45,741 nt of DNA, from NCBI GenBank assembly GCA_013298505.1, contig JAAFHY010000007.1, positions 1 to 45,741 of the forward strand, read 5' to 3'. Below, in pieces: positions 26,170 to 33,342 of this stretch; position 1 is the first letter of the stretch; every line of letters starts with the position of its first letter. Both the position numbers and the translations under genes were made by a program. The notes below the pieces were generated by a model. The model did not search any database, was not told the origin of the DNA, and worked only from the letters and a program-made list of their open reading frames with translations. Source of the DNA: Cytophagales bacterium. Its GTDB lineage: Bacteria; Bacteroidota; Bacteroidia; Cytophagales; Cyclobacteriaceae.

Positions 26170-26517
26170 TCAATTCAATCTATTATCGGGGTCGGGAAAA
26201 ACAAGAGAAGGTTTAAATTGTCTTGCTTCTTCCCACTCCATCGAAGCGTACGAAATAATAATAACAACATCGCCTACTTGTGCTTTGCGTGCTGCAGGCC
26301 CATTTAAACAAATTGTTCCGGTGTTGCGCTCGCCTTTAATTACATAGGTCTCTAGCCGCTCGCCATTGTTGATATTTACTACCTGTACTTTTTCGCCTTC
26401 AATAAGATTGGCAGCATCCATCAGGGCTTCGTCAATCGTGATGCTGCCCACATAATGTAGTTCTGCTTGAGTAATTTTTACTCTGTGGATTTTTGATTTT
26501 AATACATCTATTCTCAT
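26170..26517 (-). CDS. panD: Aspartate 1-decarboxylase
   Basis: 115 residues. The self-cleavage site is visible as [17 protein letters not shown], with Ser25 after Gly24, the exact position in the E. coli enzyme, which becomes the pyruvoyl group. [30 protein letters not shown] completes the active-site half. It makes beta-alanine for pantothenate. It overlaps panC by four bases (ATGA), so substrate supply and use are coupled. Confidence 0.97.
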   Translation of the reverse strand: MRIDVLKSKIHRVKITQAELHYVGSITIDEALMDAANLIEGEKVQVVNINNGERLETYVIKGERNTGTICLNGPAARKAQVGDVVIIISYASMEWEEARQFKPSLVFPDPDNRLN

Positions 26518-27353
26518 TCCATTAATAAATTATCAATCAGTCTTACTTCACCAACATATCCGGCTATTAGCAAAATAGTTTTGCTTGAAACGTTTTGTGA
26601 AGGAATTAAGTTTTCGGTATCGGCCAATTCAATGTATTCTAATTTTACATTTGGCAAGGCTTCGCACTTTTCTTTCACTTTCACTTTCACAGCAGCAGTC
26701 GATTCGCCTTTTAGCAGCAGCTCTTTGGCCATTAAAAGCGAGTGGTAAAAAACAAGGGCTTTCAATTTATCCGGCTCGCTCAATCGTTGGTTGCGCGAAG
26801 ACATGGCAAGGCCAGTTGGCTCTCTCACAATGGGGACAGACGAAAGTTCAATGTCGAACAAAAGTTCATCGGCCAATTTTGCGATTACTTTATACTGCTG
26901 AAAGTCTTTTTGCCCGAAGTAAGCCCGATTGGGCTGCACAATATTAAATAGCTTAGAAACAACTAGTGCTACACCACTAAAATGTCCCGGCCTAAATTCT
27001 CCTTCCAATATTTTATCTAACGATCCGAAATCAAAACGCAGTTCGCTTGCCTTTTTATACATTTCGAGATTAGTAGGCGCGAAGATCGCATCGCATCCTA
27101 CCGTTGATAACTGAGCTATGTCAGCGTCAAGCGTGCGTGGGTATTTTTCTAAGTCGTTTTTATTGTTGAACTGGGTTGGATTAACGTAAATACTGCAAAC
27201 GGTAACATCGTTTTCTTTACGTGAAGCCCGTATAAGTTCTAAATGGCCATGGTGCAAAGCTCCCATGGTAGGCACCAACCCAATGGTAAGTTGCTGCCTT
27301 CGCAACGTATTCAAATATGCCCTTAACGGCTTAATTTCATTAAAAATCTCCAT
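26514..27353 (-). CDS. panC: Pantothenate synthetase
   Basis: 279 residues. [17 protein letters not shown] holds the nucleotidyl-transfer HxGH motif; [28 protein letters not shown] and [16 protein letters not shown] are family blocks, with SSRN as the KMSKS-like site. It joins pantoate and beta-alanine using ATP. First gene of the operon panC-panD-flippase-rfaE2-yugP. A full -7 box (TATCTTTG) lies 23 bases upstream of its start. Confidence 0.97.
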   Translation of the reverse strand: MEIFNEIKPLRAYLNTLRRQQLTIGLVPTMGALHHGHLELIRASRKENDVTVCSIYVNPTQFNNKNDLEKYPRTLDADIAQLSTVGCDAIFAPTNLEMYKKASELRFDFGSLDKILEGEFRPGHFSGVALVVSKLFNIVQPNRAYFGQKDFQQYKVIAKLADELLFDIELSSVPIVREPTGLAMSSRNQRLSEPDKLKALVFYHSLLMAKELLLKGESTAAVKVKVKEKCEALPNVKLEYIELADTENLIPSQNVSSKTILLIAGYVGEVRLIDNLLME

Positions 27354-27376
27354 TCTAGGGCTATTTTAAGGGGTGG

Positions 27377-27384
27377 CAAAGATA
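27377..27384 (-). promoter_or_regulatory. -7 box (TATCTTTG) of the panC operon
   Basis: On the minus strand this is TATCTTTG, a perfect TAnnTTTG match 23 bases before the panC ATG. No TTG is evident at -33. It stands 44 bases from the divergent -7 box at 27429-27436, so the two promoters share their upstream DNA. Confidence 0.6.
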
Positions 27385-27405
27385 GCCCTTATATATTAAG
27401 TTTAG

Positions 27406-27436
27406 TTGAATACGGGGCGAATTTTGAGTACTTTTG
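27406..27436 (+). promoter_or_regulatory. Complete promoter for the GT5-like gene
   Basis: TTG at 27406-27408 and TACTTTTG at 27429-27436 are separated by exactly 20 bases, the optimal Bacteroidota TTG-N19-21-TAnnTTTG layout. The start codon at 27474 lies 37 bases downstream. Confidence 0.75.
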
Positions 27437-27473
27437 CGCCTCGGTTCTCCTTTCTTTATAAAAAATTCATATT

Positions 27474-28277
27474 ATGTCTAAAATCCGCATTCTCTATGTA
27501 GCCAGTGAGATCAACCCGTTCCTTCAAACAACGGAGGTTTCTGATTTTGTTAGAAAATTGCCGCAGGCCATGCAAGAGAAGGGAATGGAAATACGCATTT
27601 TGGTGCCACGTTTTGGACTAATTAACGAACGGAAAAATCGGCTGCACGAAGTGGTTAGGCTTTCGGGAATTAACATTGCAGTAGGCGATGAAGAAAAGCC
27701 ATTGATTATTAAAGTTGCTTCTATACCCAACGCTAAGTTGCAAGTTTACTTTATCGACAACGAAGACTACTTCCATCGCAAATCTGTTTTTCACGATAAG
27801 GAAAATAAATTTTTTGAAGATAATGACGAGCGCGCCATTTTCTTTTGCAAAGGCGTAATTGAAACCGTGCGTAAATTAGGTTGGTCACCAGATATTGTTC
27901 ATTGCAACGATTGGATTACCAGCTTCATTCCTTTGTATCTTAAAACCACCTACAAAAAAGATCCGTTGTTTAAGAACACTAAAACGGTTTTCACTATCTA
28001 CAACAACCCGTTTACACACAAATTCAAAGGCGATTTGATGGGCAAAGTGCGGATGATTGACATTGAAGACAATATGTTGGGGCATTTGAAAACAGCCGAT
28101 TACGAGGGCTTTATTAAATTAGGGGCAGAGTTTGCCGATGTGGTGAACATAGCTGGCGACAATAAAAAATTAGAAGGCTTGGTGAAGAAATTGGAGAAAA
28201 AGAAGATAGAGACCTACGCAAAAGATGACGATCACTCCGAATCATTCTTTAACCTCTATACTGAGCTGGTTGGATAA
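27474..28277 (+). CDS. Glycogen/starch synthase N-terminal-domain-like protein (short GT5 homolog)
   Basis: 267 residues. The layout is that of the N-terminal Rossmann domain of GT5 glycogen synthases: ILYVASEINPFLQTTEVSDFVRKLPQAM, then RILVPRFGLI, VYFIDNEDYFHR, and VHCNDWITSFIPLYLK. In true glycogen synthases the first block reads like xPFAKTGGLADV, where the KTGGL Lys binds ADP-glucose; here that place reads LQTTEVSDF, so the key Lys and glycines are gone. The C-terminal GT-B nucleotide-binding domain is also absent. It is therefore unlikely to be an active glycogen synthase. The frame is intact and has a good promoter, so it is not a decaying gene. I recall short homologs next to panC in other Bacteroidota, but could not check. 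Confidence 0.78.
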   Translation: MSKIRILYVASEINPFLQTTEVSDFVRKLPQAMQEKGMEIRILVPRFGLINERKNRLHEVVRLSGINIAVGDEEKPLIIKVASIPNAKLQVYFIDNEDYFHRKSVFHDKENKFFEDNDERAIFFCKGVIETVRKLGWSPDIVHCNDWITSFIPLYLKTTYKKDPLFKNTKTVFTIYNNPFTHKFKGDLMGKVRMIDIEDNMLGHLKTADYEGFIKLGAEFADVVNIAGDNKKLEGLVKKLEKKKIETYAKDDDHSESFFNLYTELVG

Positions 28278-28293
28278 AATCAATTCACTCTTC

Positions 28294-28331
28294 AAAAGTT
28301 CAAAATTGCGATTTCGTAGTTTTGAACTTTT
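28294..28331. promoter_or_regulatory. 12-bp perfect dyad overlapping a -7 box before glmS
   Basis: AAAAGTTCAAAA (28294-28305) and TTTTGAACTTTT (28320-28331) are perfect complements around a 14-base loop. The right arm overlaps TAGTTTTG (28317-28324), a TAnnTTTG match 35 bases before glmS. The element could terminate the upstream gene (a T-rich run follows) or be an operator at the glmS promoter. No glmS ribozyme fold is apparent in this short leader. Confidence 0.45.
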
Positions 28332-28359
28332 CTTATTTTAACCTTAATCATAATTAACT

Positions 28360-30195
28360 ATGTGCGGAATTGTTGCTTACGTGGGTCACAGACAAGCAAG
28401 TGACATTATTATTAAAGGCCTAAAAAGATTAGAGTATCGAGGCTATGATAGCGCAGGCATTGCCTTGCTTAATAAAAGCTTAAATGTTTATAAGAAGAAA
28501 GGCAAGGTATCTGAACTAGAAGCCTTTATTCAAGGGCAAAATCTGTCAAGCACCATTGGCATGGGGCACACACGCTGGGCTACCCATGGCGAGCCGAATG
28601 ACGAAAATGCTCATCCACATTATTCTTCCACAAAGAAGTTGGCCATTATCCATAATGGAATTATTGAGAATTATAATTCGCTTAAGCAAGATCTATTGCG
28701 CAAGGGGCATCGTTTTTTAAGCGAGACCGATACCGAGGTGTTTATTCATTTCATAGAAGACATTCAAGAAAAGGAAAATTGTGCGCTCGATGAAGCGGTG
28801 CGGTTAGCGCTCACTAAAGTGGTTGGTGCCTATGCCATTGTTGTGATGTCACTTGATGATCCGAATTTATTGATCGCTGCACGCAAAGGAAGCCCCTTAG
28901 TAGTTGGGGTAGGGAAGGGCGAATACTTTATGGCTTCTGATGCCACGCCCATCATTGAGTATACCAATGAGGTTGTTTACCTGAACGATCAGGAGATGGC
29001 GATTGTGAACGATGGAAAATTGGTGATAAAGAATACGGCCAATCTTCCGCTGACGCCTTATGTGCAAACGGTAGATTTAGAATTGGAAGCAATTGAGAAG
29101 GGTGGGTTCGAGCATTTCATGATCAAAGAAATTTTTGAACAACCTCGCTCTATTAAAGATTGCATGCGTGGCCGACTTGACTCAGATTCGGGTAGATTGA
29201 TTTTGGGTGGCTTACGCGAATATTTGAATAAGTTAGTGAATGCCGATCGTATTTTGATTGTAGCCTGCGGAACATCGTGGCATGCTGGTTTAGTGGCCGA
29301 ATATTTCTTTGAAGAATTTTGCCGAATACCGGTGGAGGTAGAGTATGCTTCTGAATTTCGATACCGCAACCCAGTTATTCGCGAGGGAGATGTAGTGATT
29401 GCTATTTCACAATCAGGCGAGACAGCCGATACATTGGCCGCCATCGAACTGGCAAAATCAAAAGGTGCAATTATTTTTGGAGTGTGCAACGTGGTGGGCT
29501 CATCTATTCCTCGCAACACACACGCAGGTGCTTACACACACGCAGGGCCAGAAATTGGAGTGGCCAGTACCAAGGCGTTTACTGCGCAGCTTACTGTGCT
29601 GAACATGATTGCACTTATTGTCGCGCAGAAAAAAGGAACGATTACTGAGCAAAAATTCCACGAGCTATTGGTAGAGATGGAGAACATTCCTGCCAAAGTA
29701 GAGCAAGCTCTGAAATTAAATAAACAGATCGAAGCAATAGCCGATGAGTTTAAAGATGCTACTAACTTTTTGTATCTGGGTAGGGGATATAATTTTCCTG
29801 TGGCACTTGAGGGCGCATTGAAACTAAAAGAGATTTCGTACATCCATGCAGAAGGCTATCCGGCTGCCGAAATGAAGCACGGTCCTATCGCGTTGATTGA
29901 TCAAGAAATGCCAGTGGTATTTATTGCCACAAAGGATAGCTCTTACGAAAAGGTAGTTTCAAACATTCAAGAAGTAAAAGCGCGCAAAGGACGAGTGATA
30001 GCCATTGTTACTGAAGGCGATACACAGATACCAAAAATGGCCGAGTTTGTTATTGAAGTTCCGGCTACGCTAGAGTCGTTGATGCCACTTGTTTCGGTAG
30101 TGCCGTTGCAATTACTTTCGTACCACATTGCCGTGATGCGTGGTTGCAATGTAGACCAACCCAGAAATTTAGCGAAGAGTGTTACGGTGGAGTAA
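28360..30195 (+). CDS. glmS: Glutamine-fructose-6-phosphate transaminase (isomerizing)
   Basis: 611 residues. MCGIVAYVG exposes Cys2 as the glutaminase nucleophile; GHTRWATHGEPNDENAHPH is the glutamine-site block. Two SIS domains follow (ILIVACGTSWHAGL; ISQSGETADTLAAI; FLYLGRGYNFPVALEGALKLKEISYIHAE), and the end NVDQPRNLAKSVTVE is the standard C-terminal tail. It makes glucosamine 6-phosphate, the entry to peptidoglycan and LPS amino sugars. Full length. Its last 27 bases overlap the convergent dehydrogenase-like gene. Confidence 0.97.
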   Translation: MCGIVAYVGHRQASDIIIKGLKRLEYRGYDSAGIALLNKSLNVYKKKGKVSELEAFIQGQNLSSTIGMGHTRWATHGEPNDENAHPHYSSTKKLAIIHNGIIENYNSLKQDLLRKGHRFLSETDTEVFIHFIEDIQEKENCALDEAVRLALTKVVGAYAIVVMSLDDPNLLIAARKGSPLVVGVGKGEYFMASDATPIIEYTNEVVYLNDQEMAIVNDGKLVIKNTANLPLTPYVQTVDLELEAIEKGGFEHFMIKEIFEQPRSIKDCMRGRLDSDSGRLILGGLREYLNKLVNADRILIVACGTSWHAGLVAEYFFEEFCRIPVEVEYASEFRYRNPVIREGDVVIAISQSGETADTLAAIELAKSKGAIIFGVCNVVGSSIPRNTHAGAYTHAGPEIGVASTKAFTAQLTVLNMIALIVAQKKGTITEQKFHELLVEMENIPAKVEQALKLNKQIEAIADEFKDATNFLYLGRGYNFPVALEGALKLKEISYIHAEGYPAAEMKHGPIALIDQEMPVVFIATKDSSYEKVVSNIQEVKARKGRVIAIVTEGDTQIPKMAEFVIEVPATLESLMPLVSVVPLQLLSYHIAVMRGCNVDQPRNLAKSVTVE

Positions 30196-30834
30196 GAATT
30201 CACTTTGTAATAATTCACAAACCTTGTACCGCTCATCATTAGTTTCTTGATATACTGAGGCTAAGAGACCATACACATTCTCAATCCCGATTTTTTCGCA
30301 CCACTCAAATGGGCCGTAAGGATAGTTGGTGCCGAGTTTCATGGCAAGGTCTATATCTTCTCGTGTTGCTGTGCCTTCTTGCACGGTATAGTATGCCTCG
30401 TTAATGATCATACAAATGATACGTGGGGTTACCAAGCCCGCCCGATCGGCAACAATTGCAAAGTTAGTATTCAACTTTTTGCAGATATTCTCTAGCTCAT
30501 TTTTTTGATATGCATCTTCCAGGCTCACCTCAAGTACTTCCCTATTTAAAAAGGAGGGCAAACCACAAAATCCAAAAGCTAGAAATGATACATTGTGTTC
30601 ATTTTTCAAATTGGCTAAACTTGTATAGGTCGCATTTAAAAAAACAGGGGCTTGTATTTTTCCGTCATGATGAAAATGAGATGCGTCATCCGTAAGGAAA
30701 TCAAAAATCACGTTAGCCTTTTCAAGTTTTTCCTCTACTTGTGTACTGGTGGCGAATTCATATTGATGACCATCGCCAAACTTAAGTTTGCATTCTGCCA
30801 AATTCAGTTCGCTACCTACCACCAAAATATTCAT
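30169..30834 (-). CDS. 3-hydroxyacyl-CoA dehydrogenase-like protein lacking catalytic motifs
   Basis: 221 residues from ATG 30834. The C-terminal half matches the 3HCDH C-terminal domain: VADRAGLVTPRIICMIINEAYYTVQEGTATREDIDLAMKLG, then NYPYGPFEWCEKIG. The N-terminal half is where a GxGxxG NAD site should be, but it reads ILVVGSELNLAECKL, and the HFFNP block with the catalytic His is replaced by FGFCGLPSFL. The protein is also shorter than active enzymes (about 280 residues). I infer a non-catalytic or altered-function member. The frame is intact, and a complete promoter stands upstream. Tail-to-tail overlap with glmS is 27 bases. Confidence 0.75.
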   Translation of the reverse strand: MNILVVGSELNLAECKLKFGDGHQYEFATSTQVEEKLEKANVIFDFLTDDASHFHHDGKIQAPVFLNATYTSLANLKNEHNVSFLAFGFCGLPSFLNREVLEVSLEDAYQKNELENICKKLNTNFAIVADRAGLVTPRIICMIINEAYYTVQEGTATREDIDLAMKLGTNYPYGPFEWCEKIGIENVYGLLASVYQETNDERYKVCELLQSEFLLHRNTLR

Positions 30835-30868
30835 ATGCAAAACAGAAGTTTTTCTGATATTTGAAATC

Positions 30869-30899
30869 CAAAACTAGTAAAACCAACTACCATGACCAA
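30869..30899 (-). promoter_or_regulatory. Complete promoter for the dehydrogenase-like gene, overlapping the ridA start
   Basis: On the minus strand, TTG (30899-30897) and TAGTTTTG (30876-30869) are 20 bases apart, an ideal Bacteroidota promoter 34 bases before the ATG at 30834. Its -33 box lies within the first codons of the divergent ridA gene, so transcription of the two genes may interfere. Confidence 0.65.
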
Positions 30900-31272
30900 A
30901 GAAGTAATTTATTCTCCAGTTGCACCCGAGCCAATTGGGCCGTATAGTCAGGCAATCAAATCTGGAAACATGCTTTTTGTTTCGGGACAAATAGCAATTG
31001 ATCGCACAACCGGGCAACTGATTACAAGTACTGTTGAAGAAGAGACTAGCCAAGTGATGAAAAATCTTGGTTTGGTTTTAGAGGCTGCTGGAATGAATTT
31101 TTCTAACGTAGTAAAATCCACGATCTTTTTAAAAGACATGAACGACTTTCCGAAGGTTAACGAAGGGTACGGAAAATATTTTTCGGTTCAGCCTCCAGCT
31201 CGTGAAACCGTGGAGGTGAGCCGTTTGCCTAAAGATGTTAATGTTGAGATTTCGTGTATTGCGGTGAAGTAG
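30892..31272 (+). CDS. ridA: RidA family enamine/imine deaminase
   Basis: 126 residues. APEPIGPYSQAIKSGNMLFVSGQIAID is the family start, and PPARETVEVSRLPKDVNVEISCIAV contains the conserved Arg that binds the substrate carboxylate. RidA hydrolyses reactive enamines and imines formed by PLP enzymes, in the cytoplasm. Full length. It is convergent with the LOG gene, with seven bases between the two stops. Confidence 0.95.
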   Translation: MTKEVIYSPVAPEPIGPYSQAIKSGNMLFVSGQIAIDRTTGQLITSTVEEETSQVMKNLGLVLEAAGMNFSNVVKSTIFLKDMNDFPKVNEGYGKYFSVQPPARETVEVSRLPKDVNVEISCIAVK

Positions 31273-31279
31273 AAGCAGA

Positions 31280-32038
31280 TTAAAAGTTAGGCGACAATAA
31301 ATACTTTGCATAAAAATCGTCAATTGCTTTTACGGCATCTTCTGGTGTATCTACCAAGCTAAACAGGTCTAAATCTTCGGGGCTTATCATTTTTTCGGTA
31401 ACCAATACTTTTTTAATCCAGTCGATCATGCCCGCCCAAAACTTTTTGCCTACCAGCACAATAGGGAAGCGGCCAATTTTTTTGGTTTGAATTAACGTAA
31501 GCGCTTCGCTTAGTTCGTCAATCGTGCCAAACCCACCGGGCATGACAATAAAGCCTTGCGAATATTTTACGAAAATTACTTTGCGGACAAAAAAGTAATC
31601 GAACGTGATTAGTTTATCTGGGTCTATATAAATGTTTCCTTTTTGTTCGTGAGGCAAATAAATGTTTAAGCCTACCGATTTCCCGCCTGCCTTCTTGGCA
31701 CCTTTGTTTCCCGCCTCCATAATACCGGGACCTCCTCCAGTTATTACTCCATAGCCTTGGTGAACGAGACGCTCAGCAATTTCTTCGGCTTGCTTATAGT
31801 AGGGGTTGGTGGGCTTGATGCGTGCCGAACCAAAAATAGTAACGCATGGGCCGATCTTCGCCATTTTTTCGAAGCCCTCAACAAACTCGCTCATCACTTT
31901 AAAAATCACCCACGAGTCAGAGCTTTTTATCTCAGCCCAATCTTTGTCTTTAAATGCTTTGCGTATACGGTGTTCTTCTTCTAATGGTAGAGCAGCTACT
32001 GCGGTGGTCTTTTTTTTGGTAGTCGATTTTGCTTTCAT
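31280..32038 (-). CDS. LOG-family (TIGR00730) nucleotide 5'-monophosphate phosphoribohydrolase-like protein
   Basis: 252 residues. ITGGGPGIMEAGNKGAKKAGGKSVGLNIYLP is the Rossmann nucleotide-binding block and VMPGGFGTIDELSEALTLIQTKK holds the PGGxGTxxE motif of LOG proteins. VTIFGSARIKPTNPYY is the family opening, after a charged N-terminal extension of about 60 residues (KSTTKKKTTAVAALP). Family members cleave cytokinin-type or purine nucleoside monophosphates to base and ribose phosphate. Its upstream 100 bp are related to those of the YHS gene at 41417, described separately. Confidence 0.9.
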   Translation of the reverse strand: MKAKSTTKKKTTAVAALPLEEEHRIRKAFKDKDWAEIKSSDSWVIFKVMSEFVEGFEKMAKIGPCVTIFGSARIKPTNPYYKQAEEIAERLVHQGYGVITGGGPGIMEAGNKGAKKAGGKSVGLNIYLPHEQKGNIYIDPDKLITFDYFFVRKVIFVKYSQGFIVMPGGFGTIDELSEALTLIQTKKIGRFPIVLVGKKFWAGMIDWIKKVLVTEKMISPEDLDLFSLVDTPEDAVKAIDDFYAKYLLSPNF

Positions 32039-32140
32039 GTGTTAATATCTATTTCTTAGTGGTCACATGGAATGGCTTTGATTATCATGTCGTTGTGTGC
32101 AGTGTATCTTAATGACCATTTCATAGATTATGCCTTATCA
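32039..32140 (-). repeat. Shared upstream element, copy A (before the LOG gene)
   Basis: Read on the minus strand, this stretch runs into the LOG start codon and aligns with 41291-41416. Shared blocks in order are TATGAAATGG, CATTAA, GACATGATAATC (GAGATGTTAATC in copy B), GCCATTC, and a 13-base identity CATGTGACCACTA (32069-32057), then an A/T-rich run with TATTAA up to the ATG. Excluding an extra hairpin in copy B, roughly three quarters of positions match by hand. It contains a 22-codon frame (32124-32056) that begins MKW and ends CDH. This copy lacks the hairpin. Confidence 0.7.
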
Positions 32141-32222
32141 AGTAACAAGGTATAAAAATTTTTAGCATCATTAGTGCAAAGGCTGAGGAGCATACGGCAG
32201 TGATACAAACAGTTTGAATGTT

Positions 32223-32331
32223 CCCTCACCCCTCAAAAGTTATCTGTTAGCACATTCATTCTTTGCCCCTCTCCCCGCGGGAGAGGGGATCAAAAAGTTA
32301 CGTTGGCTTGCTAGCTTATTGGGGTGAGGGG
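32223..32331. repeat. CCCTCACCCC-type palindromic repeat
   Basis: Outer arms CCCTCACCCC (32223-32232) and GGGGTGAGGG (32321-32330) are perfect complements. Inside is a very stable hairpin, CCCCTCTCCC (32266-32275), loop CGC, GGGAGAGGGG (32279-32288). The CCCCTCTCCC...GGGAGAGGGG / GGGGTGAGGG pattern is a dispersed repeat known from many bacterial genomes. A decayed relative is at 22258-22361. It has no coding potential and sits behind the minus-strand epimerase gene. Confidence 0.8.
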
Positions 32332-32397
32332 TTCGAGCTTACAATCGGAACACGCCTCGACAAATTACAATCCATACCCATATTTAAAACAATAAGG

Positions 32398-33306
32398 CTA
32401 ACCTCTAACCAAAAGATTTGACAATGCACTTTTTAAAGTTGCATACTTAAATTGAAATCCTTCTTTTCGAATTTTTTCTGATGACACTTTACTTCCATTT
32501 AGAACCATAGTTGCCATTTCGCCCAAAACTAATTTCATTACAAAACCAGGAACTCTGAATAGCCCGAAGGCTCTTTTTAAAGCCACACCAATTGCTGTTG
32601 TTAGTTCTTCATTAGTAACCCAATCCGTTGCGGCATTGTATGGCCCTCTCATAAATTCTTTTTCAACAGCCATCACAAATAGCTCGCACAGGTCATCGAT
32701 ATGAATCCAACTTAGAAACTGTTTACCAGAGCCAAGCGGTGCGCCTAGCCCATAGCGAGCAGGTTTTACCATTTCCGCCAAAGCACCCCCCTTTTCACTA
32801 AGCACAATGCCTATGCGCAGTTTTACGAGTCTTATTCCTAGTGTTGAAATGCGATCGGTTTGCTTTTCCCACTCATGGGTTACCTCTGCTAAAAATCCTT
32901 TGCCTGCTGGGCTTTCTTCTGTGAATAGTTCGTCACCTAGTCCGAATCCATAATAGCCAATGGCTGACGCGCCTATGAAATTCTTTACGGTGTGATTTTC
33001 CTTTTTTAATGTTTCAAAAAGTAATTGGGTTGAATGCGTTCGGCTTTCTAAGATTTCTCTTTTTCGATTTTCAGTCCAACGCTTATCAGCTATGCCAGCA
33101 CCGGCCAAGTGAATGATGGTGTCAACGCCAGCTAATGAATTCGTATCAATGATTTTTTTTTCTACATCCCAAACAAAAGAAGGGATTGCCCCTGCTTTTT
33201 TACTTCTTCCTAAATGAACTACCTGATACCCTTTTTGAAGAAGTAATTCGGTAAGTCGTTTACCCACTAAGCCCGAAGCACCCGTTATTAAAATTTTATG
33301 GTTCAT
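32398..33306 (-). CDS. TIGR01777 family NAD(P)-dependent epimerase-like protein
   Basis: 302 residues of the extended SDR type (YfcH/SDR39U1). ILITGASGLVGKRLTELLLQKGYQV is the GxxGxxG nucleotide site; VDTIIHLAGAGIADKRWTENRKREILESR is the diagnostic TIGR01777 block; FIGASAIGYYG and PLGSGKQFLSWIHIDDL follow. The C-terminal 50 residues match DUF1731 (RVPGFVMKLVLGEMATMVLNGSKVSSEKI). Reaction is not established for the family. Single gene; divergent from the coiled-coil protein with 36 bp between the starts. Confidence 0.93.
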   Translation of the reverse strand: MNHKILITGASGLVGKRLTELLLQKGYQVVHLGRSKKAGAIPSFVWDVEKKIIDTNSLAGVDTIIHLAGAGIADKRWTENRKREILESRTHSTQLLFETLKKENHTVKNFIGASAIGYYGFGLGDELFTEESPAGKGFLAEVTHEWEKQTDRISTLGIRLVKLRIGIVLSEKGGALAEMVKPARYGLGAPLGSGKQFLSWIHIDDLCELFVMAVEKEFMRGPYNAATDWVTNEELTTAIGVALKRAFGLFRVPGFVMKLVLGEMATMVLNGSKVSSEKIRKEGFQFKYATLKSALSNLLVRG

Positions 33307-33312
33307 TATTTG

Positions 33313-33320
33313 TAGTTTTG
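33313..33320 (+). promoter_or_regulatory. -7 box (TAGTTTTG) of the coiled-coil protein gene
   Basis: Full TAnnTTTG match, 22 bases before the ATG at 33343. No TTG is found at the -33 distance, which falls inside the start of the divergent epimerase gene. Confidence 0.5.
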
Positions 33321-33342
33321 AAACAAAGAAACAACCGTAGCA

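Larger units (their letters stand above)
32039..32397. other. 359-bp intergenic region without a recognisable gene
   Basis: It lies between the LOG gene start and the 3' end of the TIGR01777 gene. It holds the shared upstream element (32039-32140) and the CCCTCACCCC repeat (32223-32331). The remaining 32141-32222 and 32332-32397 show no motif that I can support. Confidence 0.7.

Noticed and set aside
28278-28359. glmS ribozyme-type riboswitch
   Set aside because: The leader is too short and shows only an AT-rich dyad; no ribozyme core is apparent.
32056-32124. 22-codon frame in copy A as a real peptide gene
   Set aside because: Compared with copy B, changes fall in all codon positions and a one-base indel shifts the frame, so there is no sign of protein-level selection; kept only as part of the element.
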